A stretch of DNA of 64,000 bases from SHAN690 sp038131955 (GTDB lineage Bacteria; Bacteroidota; Bacteroidia; Flavobacteriales_G; Salibacteraceae), in assembly GCA_038131955.1 (NCBI GenBank), contig JAYPQK010000002.1, forward strand, positions 1 to 64,000, written 5' to 3'. A program made the translations under genes and the position numbers. This document shows, piece by piece, positions 27,839 to 37,782 of this stretch (within the stretch, counting starts at the first letter, position 1; every line of letters begins with the position of its first letter). Below the pieces are notes generated by a model that ran no database searches, was not told where the DNA came from, and worked only from the letters and a program-made list of their open reading frames with translations.

Positions 27839-27860
27839 TAAAGCATATTCTTTCACAAGT

Positions 27861-27894
27861 AAATCCCAATCGATTCTTCGGTTGGGATTTTTTA
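27861..27894 (+). terminator. Rho-independent terminator after the RRM gene
   Basis: Stem AAATCCCAA/TTGGGATTT, extended by further pairs around a TTCT loop, followed by a T-rich run. Confidence 0.88.
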
Positions 27895-27971
27895 TTCTCC
27901 GTGCGTTAATCACTACGCATTTGTCCAAACTAGAATTCAGGCCGCGATTTAGGTTCTACACTCCGCTGAGC

Positions 27972-28376
27972 GTGGCTTCGGTGTCAGAGAAGCTCTTGTC
28001 TGAATCAAAAGAGACAAGGAGTTCAAACCTCATTCGACATACCATCCGGAAGGAGTTCTTGAAGCATTTCCCAAACCCTGAACGAATCTCAAAACGGCAG
28101 AAGGGATCGCCATATGACGATATCGTTGCATGGTTCTCTGAGCATTCCATGGATTTGGATAATGATGCGGATGATTCAACCTACCGCAAGGAACTTTCGG
28201 CCGTCACGCCGTTGATCGACTTTATTCAGGATTACATGCCTGACCTAGAAGCAAACCAGATTCCATTGATGGCTGAATTCGTTCTTCATGCCTTGGCAGA
28301 ATACTCGCTCATCAGCAAGAAGAGCTATCACGGAAGGGTTAACTTCAATGACATGCTCGGGTCGATGTTTTCGTGA
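27972..28376 (+). pseudogene. Orphan C-terminal domain of a magnesium-chelatase/MoxR-like ATPase
   Basis: About 134 residues from GTG 27972 (the open frame begins at 27882). The C-terminal ~110 residues match the last part of the ~500-residue magnesium-chelatase-like AAA ATPase of Bacteroidota: LIRHTIRKEF, KGSPYDDIVAWF, ELSAVTPLIDFIQDY and LAEYSLISKK are recalled family-like stretches. The AAA domain with Walker motifs is absent, and a terminator and the RRM gene lie directly upstream. It is either a truncated remnant or a stand-alone domain; the intact frame slightly favours retention. The opening segment is not recognised. Identity is from memory of the family, not a search. Confidence 0.5.
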
Positions 28377-28380
28377 CCCC

Positions 28381-29961
28381 TTACTTTTCGTCGGCCAGCT
28401 TAAAGGAGTTGTAGGCGTTCGTCACCTTTCCGGTGCTGGAGAGCTTTCTGAATTCCACCTTCTCCTTCCAGGTGCCTGGAAGGATGACCTTTTTCGAACT
28501 CAGGTCAGTGCCGCCTAGAAGGATAACCTCTTTGAGGTCTTTACCCGTCATTTCGGGGTGGTAAGCAAGAATCAACGCTGCGACACCCGACAACACCGGA
28601 GCTGCCATGCTCGTGCCACTTTGGTAGCCATACTTGCTCTTTGGAAGAGTAGAGTAGATGTCTTCACCAGGCGCGAATACATCCACCAAGGTGTCACCGT
28701 AGTTTGAAAAGTCGGCCAGCATGCGCTTGTTCTTTCTAGGACCGATGGCTCCAACGGTCAAGTAATAAGCCTGCGCTTCTTCCGATAGCGACATATCGTT
28801 TGGAAAGTTGTCTACTTCATCGCTGTCCTGTGCATCGTTGCCGGCAGCATGTACGATCAAAAGACCTTTGCCTGCAGCATATTCAAGCGCAGCATAGACC
28901 TCTTCCTTATAAGGTGAAAGACCCTTCCCAAAACTCATATTGATGATGTCGGCACCATTGTCAGCTGCATAGCGGATGGCTTTAGCCACATCCATATCAT
29001 ATTCGTCTCCATCCGGAACGGCCTTCAAGATCATGATATCGGCAACGTTTCCGGCGACACCTCTACCTCCTAGATCGTTGGATGCGCTGGCCGCGATGAT
29101 GCCCGAAACGTGGGTACCATGACCGGTGTGCTCTCCGCCCACCTCGTTGTTGCCGTAGGAGGCGGTTTCATAATACTTGACTGACCTAGGTTGATAATCG
29201 AAGTTTAGCCAGTAGTTCTGATAATTGTTGACGATGCCGTCCATTTCTTGAAGATCCCTCTTCGTGATGTCTAGCTTGGTGAATGCTTTGAAGATCCTCT
29301 TGGCATCAACTAGGAGTGGATCGTCGGACTCAATACCTGCAACATCTTCATACGTATATGCCGTGTCACCCAAGGCTTGGGTAACCGCAGAGTCCAGCAC
29401 TCGATACACACCCACGATCTGATAATAGCTCTGGAGTTCCTCTCCCTGCTCATTGTAGATCTCGGCAGCTATCTTCAGGACATCATTCGTCAACCAAGAA
29501 GGGTAGTCCTCGCCTGATGACTCGAAGGATCGACTCAAACGCAGAATACGAGTGGCTTCTAAGTTCGCCTTCACGAAACTTTTGTTTTCGTCATCCACGA
29601 GGAAGTTCCATCCATGGACGTCATCGACGTAACCGTTGCCATCGTCGTCTTTTCCGTTGTCAGGCACTTCGTCTTCGTTGGTCCAAATGTTAGCCTTGAG
29701 GTCCTCATGCTCGTGATCCACACCCGAATCGATGACTGCCACGACCACTCGTTTCTTTGGCTCCTTTCCAGCGATCAATTCGCTGATGACACGATCCGAT
29801 TCTGCTCCGTAGGCTTTCACCTCCTTCTTACCTTGTAAATACCATGTCTGCCGATCTTCACCTTCAAGTTTGCCATTGCTTCTCTGAGTAGACTGAAGCG
29901 ACTGGGATTGGACTTGGATCGAAGACAGAGCGAGGAAAAGGAGGAAGGCGATGTTTCTCAT
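28381..29961 (-). CDS. Secreted subtilisin-like (S8) serine peptidase
   Basis: 526 residues from ATG 29961: signal peptide (MRNIAFLLFLALSSIQVQSQ) then an S8 catalytic domain. Triad: Asp in AVIDSGVDHEHED (~75), His in GEHTGHGTHVSGI (~282), Ser in GTSMAAPVLSG (~449). The ~200 residues between Asp and His contain a large insertion, as in Bacteroidota P/DUF-type subtilases. No T9SS sorting tail. The frame stays open to 30396, but the signal peptide fixes the start. Confidence 0.93.
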   Translation of the reverse strand: MRNIAFLLFLALSSIQVQSQSLQSTQRSNGKLEGEDRQTWYLQGKKEVKAYGAESDRVISELIAGKEPKKRVVVAVIDSGVDHEHEDLKANIWTNEDEVPDNGKDDDGNGYVDDVHGWNFLVDDENKSFVKANLEATRILRLSRSFESSGEDYPSWLTNDVLKIAAEIYNEQGEELQSYYQIVGVYRVLDSAVTQALGDTAYTYEDVAGIESDDPLLVDAKRIFKAFTKLDITKRDLQEMDGIVNNYQNYWLNFDYQPRSVKYYETASYGNNEVGGEHTGHGTHVSGIIAASASNDLGGRGVAGNVADIMILKAVPDGDEYDMDVAKAIRYAADNGADIINMSFGKGLSPYKEEVYAALEYAAGKGLLIVHAAGNDAQDSDEVDNFPNDMSLSEEAQAYYLTVGAIGPRKNKRMLADFSNYGDTLVDVFAPGEDIYSTLPKSKYGYQSGTSMAAPVLSGVAALILAYHPEMTGKDLKEVILLGGTDLSSKKVILPGTWKEKVEFRKLSSTGKVTNAYNSFKLADEK

Positions 29962-30077
29962 AAATTCGGTTTGAAAGGGTAAAGATGTTGAATATCTAAA
30001 CTGGGCTCGGTGGACTTGTGATGAGCGTATTGCAAATGAAATGAATGGGGAGGAATCGTAAGCATTATTTTTAAAGC

Positions 30078-31455
30078 GTGAAATTCTCGATCGTCGATAT
30101 TGAAAACCACCGGTGGAAGTGCCAAGAAGCATGAGGTGACAGAGATCGCGATCATTCAGATCGAAAATGGAAAGATCATCGATACCTATGAGACCCTGGT
30201 GAATCCGGGTGTTTTGATCCCTGGTCGCATCACGGCCATTACCGGTATCACCAACGAGATGGTCGAGTCGGCCCCCGCGTTTCAAGATGTTGCCTCTGAG
30301 ATATGGAAACGAACGAATGATTCGGTGTTTGTTGCCCACAACGTCAATTTCGATTACAGTTTCATCCGAGAACAATTCCATCGCCTCGGGATGCATTGGC
30401 GAACGAAGCGGCTGTGTACTGTGCGACTCTCTCGCAAGCTTATGCCAAATCTCTATTCATATAGTCTCGGCAAGATAGCGGCGCAGATGGGTGAGAAGAT
30501 CGATGGACGACACCGAGCGATGGGTGACTGTGCATTCACGGCGAAGCTCTTTCTCAAGCTTCAAGCTCTCGATCATGAGGATCAAATTCCATTCGCCCTC
30601 AACGCACGAAGCAGAGAGGCTACGCTGCCGCCCCTGTTGAATAGAGAACGCTTCGAGGAAGCTCCTTCCGTGCTAGGAGTCTACATTTTCAAGGGTGCCA
30701 AAGGAAAGGTGATCTACGTCGGAAAGGCGAACGACCTGAAAAAGCGTGTTTCCGAGCATTTTCGAGGAAATACACACACGGGTTTCAAGAGTCATTTCGC
30801 TGAGAAGATCGAAGACCTGGATTGGATCGTTTGTCCGAATGAGCTGATTGCTCTTCTTACAGAAGCTAATGAGATCAAGAAGCACTGGCCGCCCTACAAT
30901 CGTTTGATGAAGCGAGTGATGCTGAATTGGGGCGTGTATCGGTATGTGGACCAGAACGGCTATCAACGATTGAACACAGGTAGAGTCGGGAAATGGGATC
31001 GTCCGGAATACTCATTTCGAAGTCGGTTCGACGCTCAAGTTAGGCTGGAGTTTCTCTGCCAAAAGCATCGCCTCTGTGCTCGCTTCTGTGGATTACAGGA
31101 TGCTGCGGGAGCTTGTGATCCTGATCTCCACGGTCCGTGCAATAAAGCCTGTGTGGGAGAGGAGTCGGCCGAAGACTACAACGCACGCTGCGAAGAAGCG
31201 GTCGCCGAATTACGGAACCACGACAAAACCATGTTGATCACCGGTAAAGGTTTTACGGAGCAGGAGCGTAGCGTGGTTCTGATCGAGGCCGGACGATATA
31301 AAGGACACGGAATGGTGCCTACGGCCTTGGATCTGAGCGAGCTTGATGAAGTGAAGTCGTTCATCGAAACGGGCTATGATGATCAAGACATGCAGGCCGT
31401 GATCCTAAGTCATATCTCAAGATCCAAGGAAGTCGACGAAGTAATCCTATTGTGA
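30078..31455 (+). CDS. DnaQ-like exonuclease fused to GIY-YIG domain (frameshift near start)
   Basis: About 460 residues: a DEDDh 3'-5' exonuclease domain (1-170) followed by a UvrC-type GIY-YIG domain (GVYIFKGAKGKVIYVGKAND) and a C-terminal helical region with conserved cysteines. It resembles the Bacteroidota proofreading-exonuclease/endonuclease family probably used in repair. GTG 30078 encodes KFSIVDIE, but the next codons are +1 shifted because A4 stands at 30103-30106 where A3 would give the metal-binding motif DIETTGG. The frame annotated from TTG 30100 therefore lacks the first catalytic Asp/Glu. The other exonuclease residues are present (HNVNFDYSF, HRAMGDCAF). Confidence 0.85.
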
Positions 31456-33705
31456 TCCGCCACTGAGTGCTTGAATCCGTTTTAATGAGCGTTTGTTTGC
31501 CTCGCTGTTTATAGAGTTGATGATGCGTTCCTTCTCTTTTTGAGTGAGGTGCCAACTCAGGCTGATGGGATTGGTCTTCGATCGCTCCAAGACCAACTCA
31601 ACCACTTCGATCTTTCCGTCATACCAATTGTACGCCAGCCGCAGTTGATCCTCGAGTTGGTAATCCTGAATGTCGAGTACGGTATTGTAGAAGGTGCCAA
31701 GTGGTTGTCCGATCGATTCTAAGACCCCTTTTGCTTCACCCTCATCTGAATCGATGAACTTTTCTTGATCTCGCAGATGAATGATGACCAATCGTCCGGT
31801 ATTCTCATTCAACCAATGGCGAAAGTTGTAAATGAATTTCAGGGTGTTGCTCAACCCTGAGTTGTCCCGAATCCCGGCATCGAGGATCTCGATCATGGGT
31901 TCGGTCGGCAGGTTGGCCGCGGGAAAGACATAGGGGAAGGTGGCACTCATCCTTAATGCACTCAGGTAACTCAAGCTATCCGCTTCCAGGTCCCGGAAGA
32001 ACCTTCTGAATTCGACATTCTCGTTCATCTGATCGAAGGCCGTGTTGTGCGCCAAGTATGAAACGCCGAGTGGAGAGATGATCAGTTTGCGTCCGTCATT
32101 GCTGATGGTTGGAGCGAGGAGTGTCATGGGAACTTCCGCCTGATACTCGCGTTCAGCCAGGTCACCGAGTCGATAATCCAACCAGCCTCGTGTATCGAGA
32201 TTGAGCTTTTGTTCAAAGGCAGTAGCGCGGTCCATCGTATACGTGTGGCCGTTCCACTCGAAGGTCTTGAATCGAAAGAAGATGTCGTTCATCACCGCGG
32301 TGGATGCCACAGCGTTGAGTTTGTCCTTGGAAATGTCGTGGATGATCGAGTCGATGGGGAGGTCGGTAAGACCGTTGGCCTTTCGATAGATATATTCCCT
32401 TAAGTAGGCAGCGCCGATCATTCCACCTGAAGAACCCGAAACTAGTACGGTTTCATCCCACATGCGATCATTAGAGACTAATTGAGCTTGGTTCAAGGCT
32501 TGGATCGCCCACATCGCGGATCGCAAACCTCCACCAGGAACATTGATAAAGACAGCTGTGGGCTGGTCGTTGGGTTGGCGTGCCTTCCAGTGTTCCAGAT
32601 AGCGGAGTCCGGTCGTGATATCATCCTTGAAAGCATCGTCATCTACCTGATGCAGACGGATCGACTCCTGATCGTACGTGACGAAATTGGTGTCGTAACG
32701 CAAGCCGTAGGCTTGATTTCGGTACTGAAAGGGTTCCTTGGTCGAAACGAAGTTGATGATCAAGATCAAGGCTATCATCGCTACGCTCGTCCAGCCTTTG
32801 AACCAGGAGTACATCGCGGAGGCTAGCATGATGAGCATAGTGAAGAAGAGTAGCATACTCGCAGCGGCCGGGATCATGAGCCATTCGGTATCGCCAAAAA
32901 AGCCGAGGGTAAAGAGGATGACCAGGATGGTGACTTGAAAGAAGGATGCGTTGATCCGATTCTGTGCAAAGACCATGTCAAGGGTGCCCCTATTATAATG
33001 ACTACTGTCCCTCGCTAAAGCAATGCTGCCCCACTTGCTGATGTAGGTGCTTACTTTCCATTCGCGCGACGAACCTACCATCAGTTGTTTCCACTTTTTC
33101 TTGCTAGAGAAGAGGTCTTTTACCGGGTTCATGAATACTTCCTCTTTTGACAGTCGCTTTTGATAGTAATCGGTATTTCGATTCGTGGCGATGAAGTATG
33201 TGAAGGTGAGGGCGATAAACGCCAAGTTGCCCGATATGAATCCAAGCATATTCAGCAGGATATCGATGCTTGTGATGTGTTCGAATTCCGACTGGAATTG
33301 AAACATCGCGACCATGTAGAGTACGGAGAATCCGGCTGGAAGTACGATGTTGTTTTGACAGTACTTGATGAACGGGCGGTTCAGTGTGGCTAAAAAGGGA
33401 AAGCGAAATCCATTGACCACATAGCTGGAGAGGTTGAAAGCCATGATGAAGGCGCCCAGAGCAATGCCTACGAGGAAATGGGATAGGAAGTTCACCGACC
33501 CTAAGTATTCCGGAAAGAGGAACAGGTAAGGGGCGCCATATTTCAAGAGGATGCTCTTGGTGATGATGGCAAAAAGAACGACCCAGAAGAGTAAAAGAAT
33601 GAGGTTCTTCTTTAGATGAACGAATAGCAATTGAACCGGGAAGAAGTAGATCACCTTCTCCCACAACTTGAAATCAGTTCTATCCTCGGATTCGGTCATG
33701 GACAT
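31447..33705 (-). CDS. Membrane-anchored patatin-like phospholipase
   Basis: 752 residues. The N-terminal half has about seven to eight membrane helices; the C-terminal half is a patatin domain with the glycine-rich oxyanion loop PGGGLRSAMW, nucleophile Ser in GSSGG (~424) and catalytic Asp in DAGIRDNSG (~605; DGG is more usual). It probably acts on membrane lipids; substrate unknown. Its 3' end overlaps the DnaQ/GIY-YIG gene by 9 bp (convergent). Confidence 0.85.
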   Translation of the reverse strand: MSMTESEDRTDFKLWEKVIYFFPVQLLFVHLKKNLILLLFWVVLFAIITKSILLKYGAPYLFLFPEYLGSVNFLSHFLVGIALGAFIMAFNLSSYVVNGFRFPFLATLNRPFIKYCQNNIVLPAGFSVLYMVAMFQFQSEFEHITSIDILLNMLGFISGNLAFIALTFTYFIATNRNTDYYQKRLSKEEVFMNPVKDLFSSKKKWKQLMVGSSREWKVSTYISKWGSIALARDSSHYNRGTLDMVFAQNRINASFFQVTILVILFTLGFFGDTEWLMIPAAASMLLFFTMLIMLASAMYSWFKGWTSVAMIALILIINFVSTKEPFQYRNQAYGLRYDTNFVTYDQESIRLHQVDDDAFKDDITTGLRYLEHWKARQPNDQPTAVFINVPGGGLRSAMWAIQALNQAQLVSNDRMWDETVLVSGSSGGMIGAAYLREYIYRKANGLTDLPIDSIIHDISKDKLNAVASTAVMNDIFFRFKTFEWNGHTYTMDRATAFEQKLNLDTRGWLDYRLGDLAEREYQAEVPMTLLAPTISNDGRKLIISPLGVSYLAHNTAFDQMNENVEFRRFFRDLEADSLSYLSALRMSATFPYVFPAANLPTEPMIEILDAGIRDNSGLSNTLKFIYNFRHWLNENTGRLVIIHLRDQEKFIDSDEGEAKGVLESIGQPLGTFYNTVLDIQDYQLEDQLRLAYNWYDGKIEVVELVLERSKTNPISLSWHLTQKEKERIINSINSEANKRSLKRIQALSGGSQ

Positions 33706-33758
33706 TCGTTGCTCCTATCAATGATAAGACGAGCAATTGAACTGATCCGATTACTACC

Positions 33759-35456
33759 CTAAAGTTTTTCTTCCACCAAGGCCATGATCTCGTTTTCAAG
33801 AGCCTCGGCTTGAGAAGAAAGCGCATCCGCCTTTGCGAAGACGTCCTTCACGAAGTCTTTGTCTTCGAGGTCTGAAGCGTTGATCTTCACATTCAAATGA
33901 GCCCCTCTGACGCCGGCACGCGCACAAAGCACACCTACACCTGCATCACTGATAGAAGCGGGGAGGCCTGTCTTGGCCATTTCCAGCATCACCTCCATGG
34001 AATCCACGCAGGTTTGCATGACGTCTAAAGGAGTTTGAATAGCGCCTTTGGTGGCGTCCTGGATCGCCTGCTTGCGAGCTGCTTTCTCCTCATCGGATCC
34101 TTTCGGCAGGCCGAAGGCTTCCATGATCTTGTTGAATGCATTGGTATCCTCATCTACCAAATGAAGAAGTCGGTCCTTGTAGGCTTGTCCTTTCTCTGCC
34201 CAATCAGAATAGTACTCCCATTTTTCGTCCCAGCCTCTTTTGTGAGAACTCAGGTTTGCGACCATCATACCTAATGATACGCCGAGTGCGCCTATGTAGG
34301 CTGCAATCGATCCACCACCGGGAGCAGGGGATTCAGAGGCGGTTTCATTGGCAAAGCTCTTCAGGTCCATATCGACCAAACGCTTTCCACTGTGCATTCG
34401 GTCTTCCAGGACATATTCGATCACACGGTCTCGGATATTGAACGGAGCGAGTTCATCCAACCCCAGCGACTTGACCGCGATCTTCATGATCTCCTCTTCA
34501 TGTATACCGAGGGAGCGTTCTTGCTTCTTTAGGAAATACTTTCCGGCATCGAGAAGTGCTTTCTTCGGAACCAGTCCGATCAATTCAGAACCCGTGACGC
34601 GAAGTCCACGAGCCTCGGCACGTTCGCATGTCTTATCAAAGGCCTCATGGATGGAGGTGATGCTGATGTTGGTGAGGTTATAGCTGATCTGGGCTACACC
34701 GTATTCCTCGATGAACCAACCGATACCCTTCACCGCCTTCAACAGGCCGGGTTCGCTGATCGGATTTCCTTTTTCGTCTTTGAGTATCTTACCTGTCAGG
34801 CTATCACCTTCACGTTTTACACGACCTCTTTCACGGATGTCAAAGGCGATGGCATTGGCACGACGTGTACTGGTAGTGTTGAGGTTGATGTTGTACGCCA
34901 CCAAGAAGTCGCGCGCACTAACTGCGGTAGCACCCGTGCGCTTGACGAGGTCGTTGTACTGTTCCATTCCTGCATCCGGCTTCCAATTCGGATTGGACAG
35001 CTTGTCTTTCAATCCTTCATACTCTCCTTTGCGAACGGTGGCTAGGTTTTTACGATCATCCGAAGTGGCGGCATTCTCATAGAAATACACGGGAATGCCG
35101 ATCTCATTTCCGATACGTTCACCGAGTTTGCGAGCATACTTCACCGTTTCTTCCATGGTGATATTAGCGACGGGTACAAGAGGGCAGACGTCGGTAGCAC
35201 CAAAGCGAGGATGCTCGCCGGAGTGCTTGCTCATGTCGATCTCTTCGGATGCCTTCTTCACCAACAAATAGGCAGCTTCGATCACTGCGTCGGGTTCACC
35301 GGCAAAGGTGATCACCGTTCTGTTTGTAGCCTTTCCGGGATCGACATTCAAGAGCATGACTCCTTCCACTGATTCCACTACATCTGTGATCCTCTTGATC
35401 TTTTCAGGATCTCGGCCTTCACTGATGTTCGGTACACACTCGATGATCTGCTTCAT
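33759..35456 (-). CDS. ftcD: Glutamate formimidoyltransferase / formimidoyl-THF cyclodeaminase
   Basis: Bifunctional enzyme of histidine degradation: moves the formimino group of formiminoglutamate to tetrahydrofolate, then releases ammonia. 565 residues from ATG 35456 (IECVPNISEGRD at the N-terminus). The transferase part is ~1-310, the cyclodeaminase part ~350-560 (SPAPGGGSIAAYIGALG). A longer frame to 35504 exists but places 16 non-family residues in front. hutI lies 4.7 kb away; hutH/hutU are not in the window. Confidence 0.94.
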   Translation of the reverse strand: MKQIIECVPNISEGRDPEKIKRITDVVESVEGVMLLNVDPGKATNRTVITFAGEPDAVIEAAYLLVKKASEEIDMSKHSGEHPRFGATDVCPLVPVANITMEETVKYARKLGERIGNEIGIPVYFYENAATSDDRKNLATVRKGEYEGLKDKLSNPNWKPDAGMEQYNDLVKRTGATAVSARDFLVAYNINLNTTSTRRANAIAFDIRERGRVKREGDSLTGKILKDEKGNPISEPGLLKAVKGIGWFIEEYGVAQISYNLTNISITSIHEAFDKTCERAEARGLRVTGSELIGLVPKKALLDAGKYFLKKQERSLGIHEEEIMKIAVKSLGLDELAPFNIRDRVIEYVLEDRMHSGKRLVDMDLKSFANETASESPAPGGGSIAAYIGALGVSLGMMVANLSSHKRGWDEKWEYYSDWAEKGQAYKDRLLHLVDEDTNAFNKIMEAFGLPKGSDEEKAARKQAIQDATKGAIQTPLDVMQTCVDSMEVMLEMAKTGLPASISDAGVGVLCARAGVRGAHLNVKINASDLEDKDFVKDVFAKADALSSQAEALENEIMALVEEKL

Positions 35457-35479
35457 AGCTGTTGATGGTTTTGATGGCG

Positions 35480-35487
35480 CAAATCTA
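35480..35487 (-). promoter_or_regulatory. -7 box (TAGATTTG) for ftcD
   Basis: The plus strand reads CAAATCTA, a perfect TAnnTTTG on the minus strand, 24 nt before ATG 35456. Confidence 0.55.
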
Positions 35488-35608
35488 GTTGTTAGGCGTG
35501 CCATTTCCGCCGAAGGATCTCGAATTCTAGGATTTCAAGGATAGACAGATTGAACTACCAGTAAATAGGGCGTTTTTTGGCACCTTTGCACGAAATCAAA
35601 AATTAACT

Positions 35609-37630
35609 ATGAAACGACTTCTACTCGCAGCCACCGCGCTTCTCCTCGGAAGCATGGGAACTATGGCTCAAACCGTTTATCTCGACGAGGATTTTTCTAA
35701 TGGTATTCCCGCGTCTTGGACACAGGCCACGCTGTCAAACGATGGAGGGTGGAATGCAGGAACATCTACTTCACTTAGCAGCAGCGCTTTTGCTATTCCT
35801 GCACACGGTGATTTTATCGCTACAAACGATGACGCATGTAATTGCGATAAGAGCGCTGATTCTTTGTTTACTGATACCATTGACCTCACTTCGGCTAGTG
35901 GATTGGTTGTGTTGTCTTATGACAAGTATTACTTCGAGCTTACTTACAGCGGAGCTACAGAGAATCTGAATATTGCGATCTATTCTGTGACCAACAGTTC
36001 TTGGACCCTTCTGCAAGACGTTCCTGCAGGCTTGAACTTTAGTGCTTGGGATGACGAGAACTTGATGGATATCAGTTCTTACATTGGAGATCAAATCGTT
36101 CTTGCCTTTGTATACAATGACGGTAGTGGATGGACATACGGAGCTGCCTTGGATAACATTTCAGTGTACGAAGCGGCTCAGTACGATGTCAGTAACATGA
36201 GCGTGGACAATAGCGTTTACCAAGAGATGAACACTAGCACCAACATCGTTGGAACAATTCAGAACATGGGTAGTGAGACAATTACATCCGTAGAGATCTC
36301 TTACTCAGTAGATGGTGGCTCTGCGGTTACCGGAACCTTGACCGGTCTGAGCATTGCTCCATTGGCAACTTACCAATACACACATCCAACGGCTTGGACT
36401 CCAACTTCTGAGCAGTTGAGCACGGTTACAACCAATATCGTTTCTGTGAACGGAAACCCAGATGGTAACAGCGCCAACGATGAGGCGTCTTTGGATATTT
36501 TGGTTCACCCTACACCAGTTGCGCGTAAGCCGATCCTTGAGCAATTCACTAGCTCTACTTGTCCTCCTTGTACACCAGGTAACGCCAATGTACTTTCTGT
36601 AATGTCAAACTATCCAGGTGAGTACTCAAAGGTGAACTACCAGATGAGCTGGCCAGGTGCGGGAGACCCTTACTTTACATTGGAGGGTCAAGATCGTCGT
36701 ACTTTCTACGGTGTGAATAGTGTTCCTTCCATGCATACTGATGGTAGTGCTGGTTTGAATAGTAACAGCTATACAGGTGCCGTTTTTGAGGCGGCTCAGG
36801 AAGTACCTGCATTCGTCAACTTGACTGTATCAGGTACGATTCAGCCTAACTACACGTATGAAGTACAAGACGGACAGTTGGTTCGTGTGGATTCATCTTT
36901 TGTACTTTCTGCAACTGTAACGATCAATCCGATCGTAGACCTTCCAGCAGGACAGGTGGCGCACATTTCTCTTCAGGAGAATTTGACCTACAACAACGAG
37001 GAGACCAACGGTGAGACCGAGTTCCACGATGTAATGAAGAAGATGCTTCCAGACGCTAGTGGAACCACTTTGTCAGCTATTTCAGCGAATGATTCAGTTT
37101 CTCTCAGTGAGTCTCACACGTTCCCTGGAACATATCGTTTGCCTAACGATGCAGGAGATCCAATCGTTCACTCGATCGAGCATTCAATTGAAGAGTGGGA
37201 TGACCTTCGTTTGGCTACATGGGTGCAGAACCCAACTACTGGTGAAATATGGCAGTCAGAAAACGCAGAGGTGGTTGTATTGGATGAAGCCAATAACATC
37301 ACAACCGACACCGTTGACGGTCAGGTGGTTTACACCGTGGATGGAGAAGAGTGGGTGATGTTCGGTGATGGACTTTCTCCTCTCGGCGTGCACAGTACTA
37401 CTGCGGAGCGCATCTCAGTTTATCCTAATCCAGCTCGCGACGTGATCAACCTTCGTGGCGCAGTAGGACAAGTAACTGTGACTATCTATGATGCAGCAGG
37501 ACGCGTAGTTTCTACGTCAGTTGTAGACAACAACAGCATGGATGTCTCAGCATTGGATGCAGGTGTTTACCACGTGTCTATTGAGAACAATGGAGTTGTT
37601 TCGGTAGAGAAGGTGACCATCGCTCACTGA
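35609..37630 (+). CDS. T9SS-sorted secreted protein, Omp28-like with thioredoxin-like CPPC motif
   Basis: 673 residues: signal peptide (RLLLAATALLLGSMGTMAQ), a jelly-roll/choice-of-anchor module (~20-195), an Ig-like CARDB-type domain (~200-300), an Omp28/thioredoxin-like region starting RKPILEQFTSSTCPPC, and a C-terminal T9SS type A sorting domain (SVYPNPARDVINL to KVTIAH). Exported to the cell surface by the T9SS. From about residue 200 to the end it is a close paralogue of the next gene, while the N-terminal domains differ. Confidence 0.9.
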   Translation: MKRLLLAATALLLGSMGTMAQTVYLDEDFSNGIPASWTQATLSNDGGWNAGTSTSLSSSAFAIPAHGDFIATNDDACNCDKSADSLFTDTIDLTSASGLVVLSYDKYYFELTYSGATENLNIAIYSVTNSSWTLLQDVPAGLNFSAWDDENLMDISSYIGDQIVLAFVYNDGSGWTYGAALDNISVYEAAQYDVSNMSVDNSVYQEMNTSTNIVGTIQNMGSETITSVEISYSVDGGSAVTGTLTGLSIAPLATYQYTHPTAWTPTSEQLSTVTTNIVSVNGNPDGNSANDEASLDILVHPTPVARKPILEQFTSSTCPPCTPGNANVLSVMSNYPGEYSKVNYQMSWPGAGDPYFTLEGQDRRTFYGVNSVPSMHTDGSAGLNSNSYTGAVFEAAQEVPAFVNLTVSGTIQPNYTYEVQDGQLVRVDSSFVLSATVTINPIVDLPAGQVAHISLQENLTYNNEETNGETEFHDVMKKMLPDASGTTLSAISANDSVSLSESHTFPGTYRLPNDAGDPIVHSIEHSIEEWDDLRLATWVQNPTTGEIWQSENAEVVVLDEANNITTDTVDGQVVYTVDGEEWVMFGDGLSPLGVHSTTAERISVYPNPARDVINLRGAVGQVTVTIYDAAGRVVSTSVVDNNSMDVSALDAGVYHVSIENNGVVSVEKVTIAH

Positions 37631-37656
37631 TCTCCGTAATACTTTCATATAGTATT

Positions 37657-37688
37657 GCCCTCTCGATTAATCGAGGGGGCTTTTTTTG
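37657..37688 (+). terminator. Rho-independent terminator between the T9SS paralogues
   Basis: Stem GCCCTCTCGAT/ATCGAGGGGGC (one G-T pair) with a 2-nt loop, followed by seven or more T residues. Confidence 0.88.
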
Positions 37689-37745
37689 TATTCCTAAAAG
37701 GTGATCAACCGTTTGGTCACAGGGTGCTGTGTAAAGGAATCCTTC

Positions 37746-37753
37746 TAACTTTG
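37746..37753 (+). promoter_or_regulatory. -7 box (TAACTTTG) for the second T9SS paralogue
   Basis: A perfect TAnnTTTG lies 30 nt before ATG 37783. Confidence 0.55.
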
Positions 37754-37782
37754 ACAGTTATATGTATCACAAATCTTTACTT

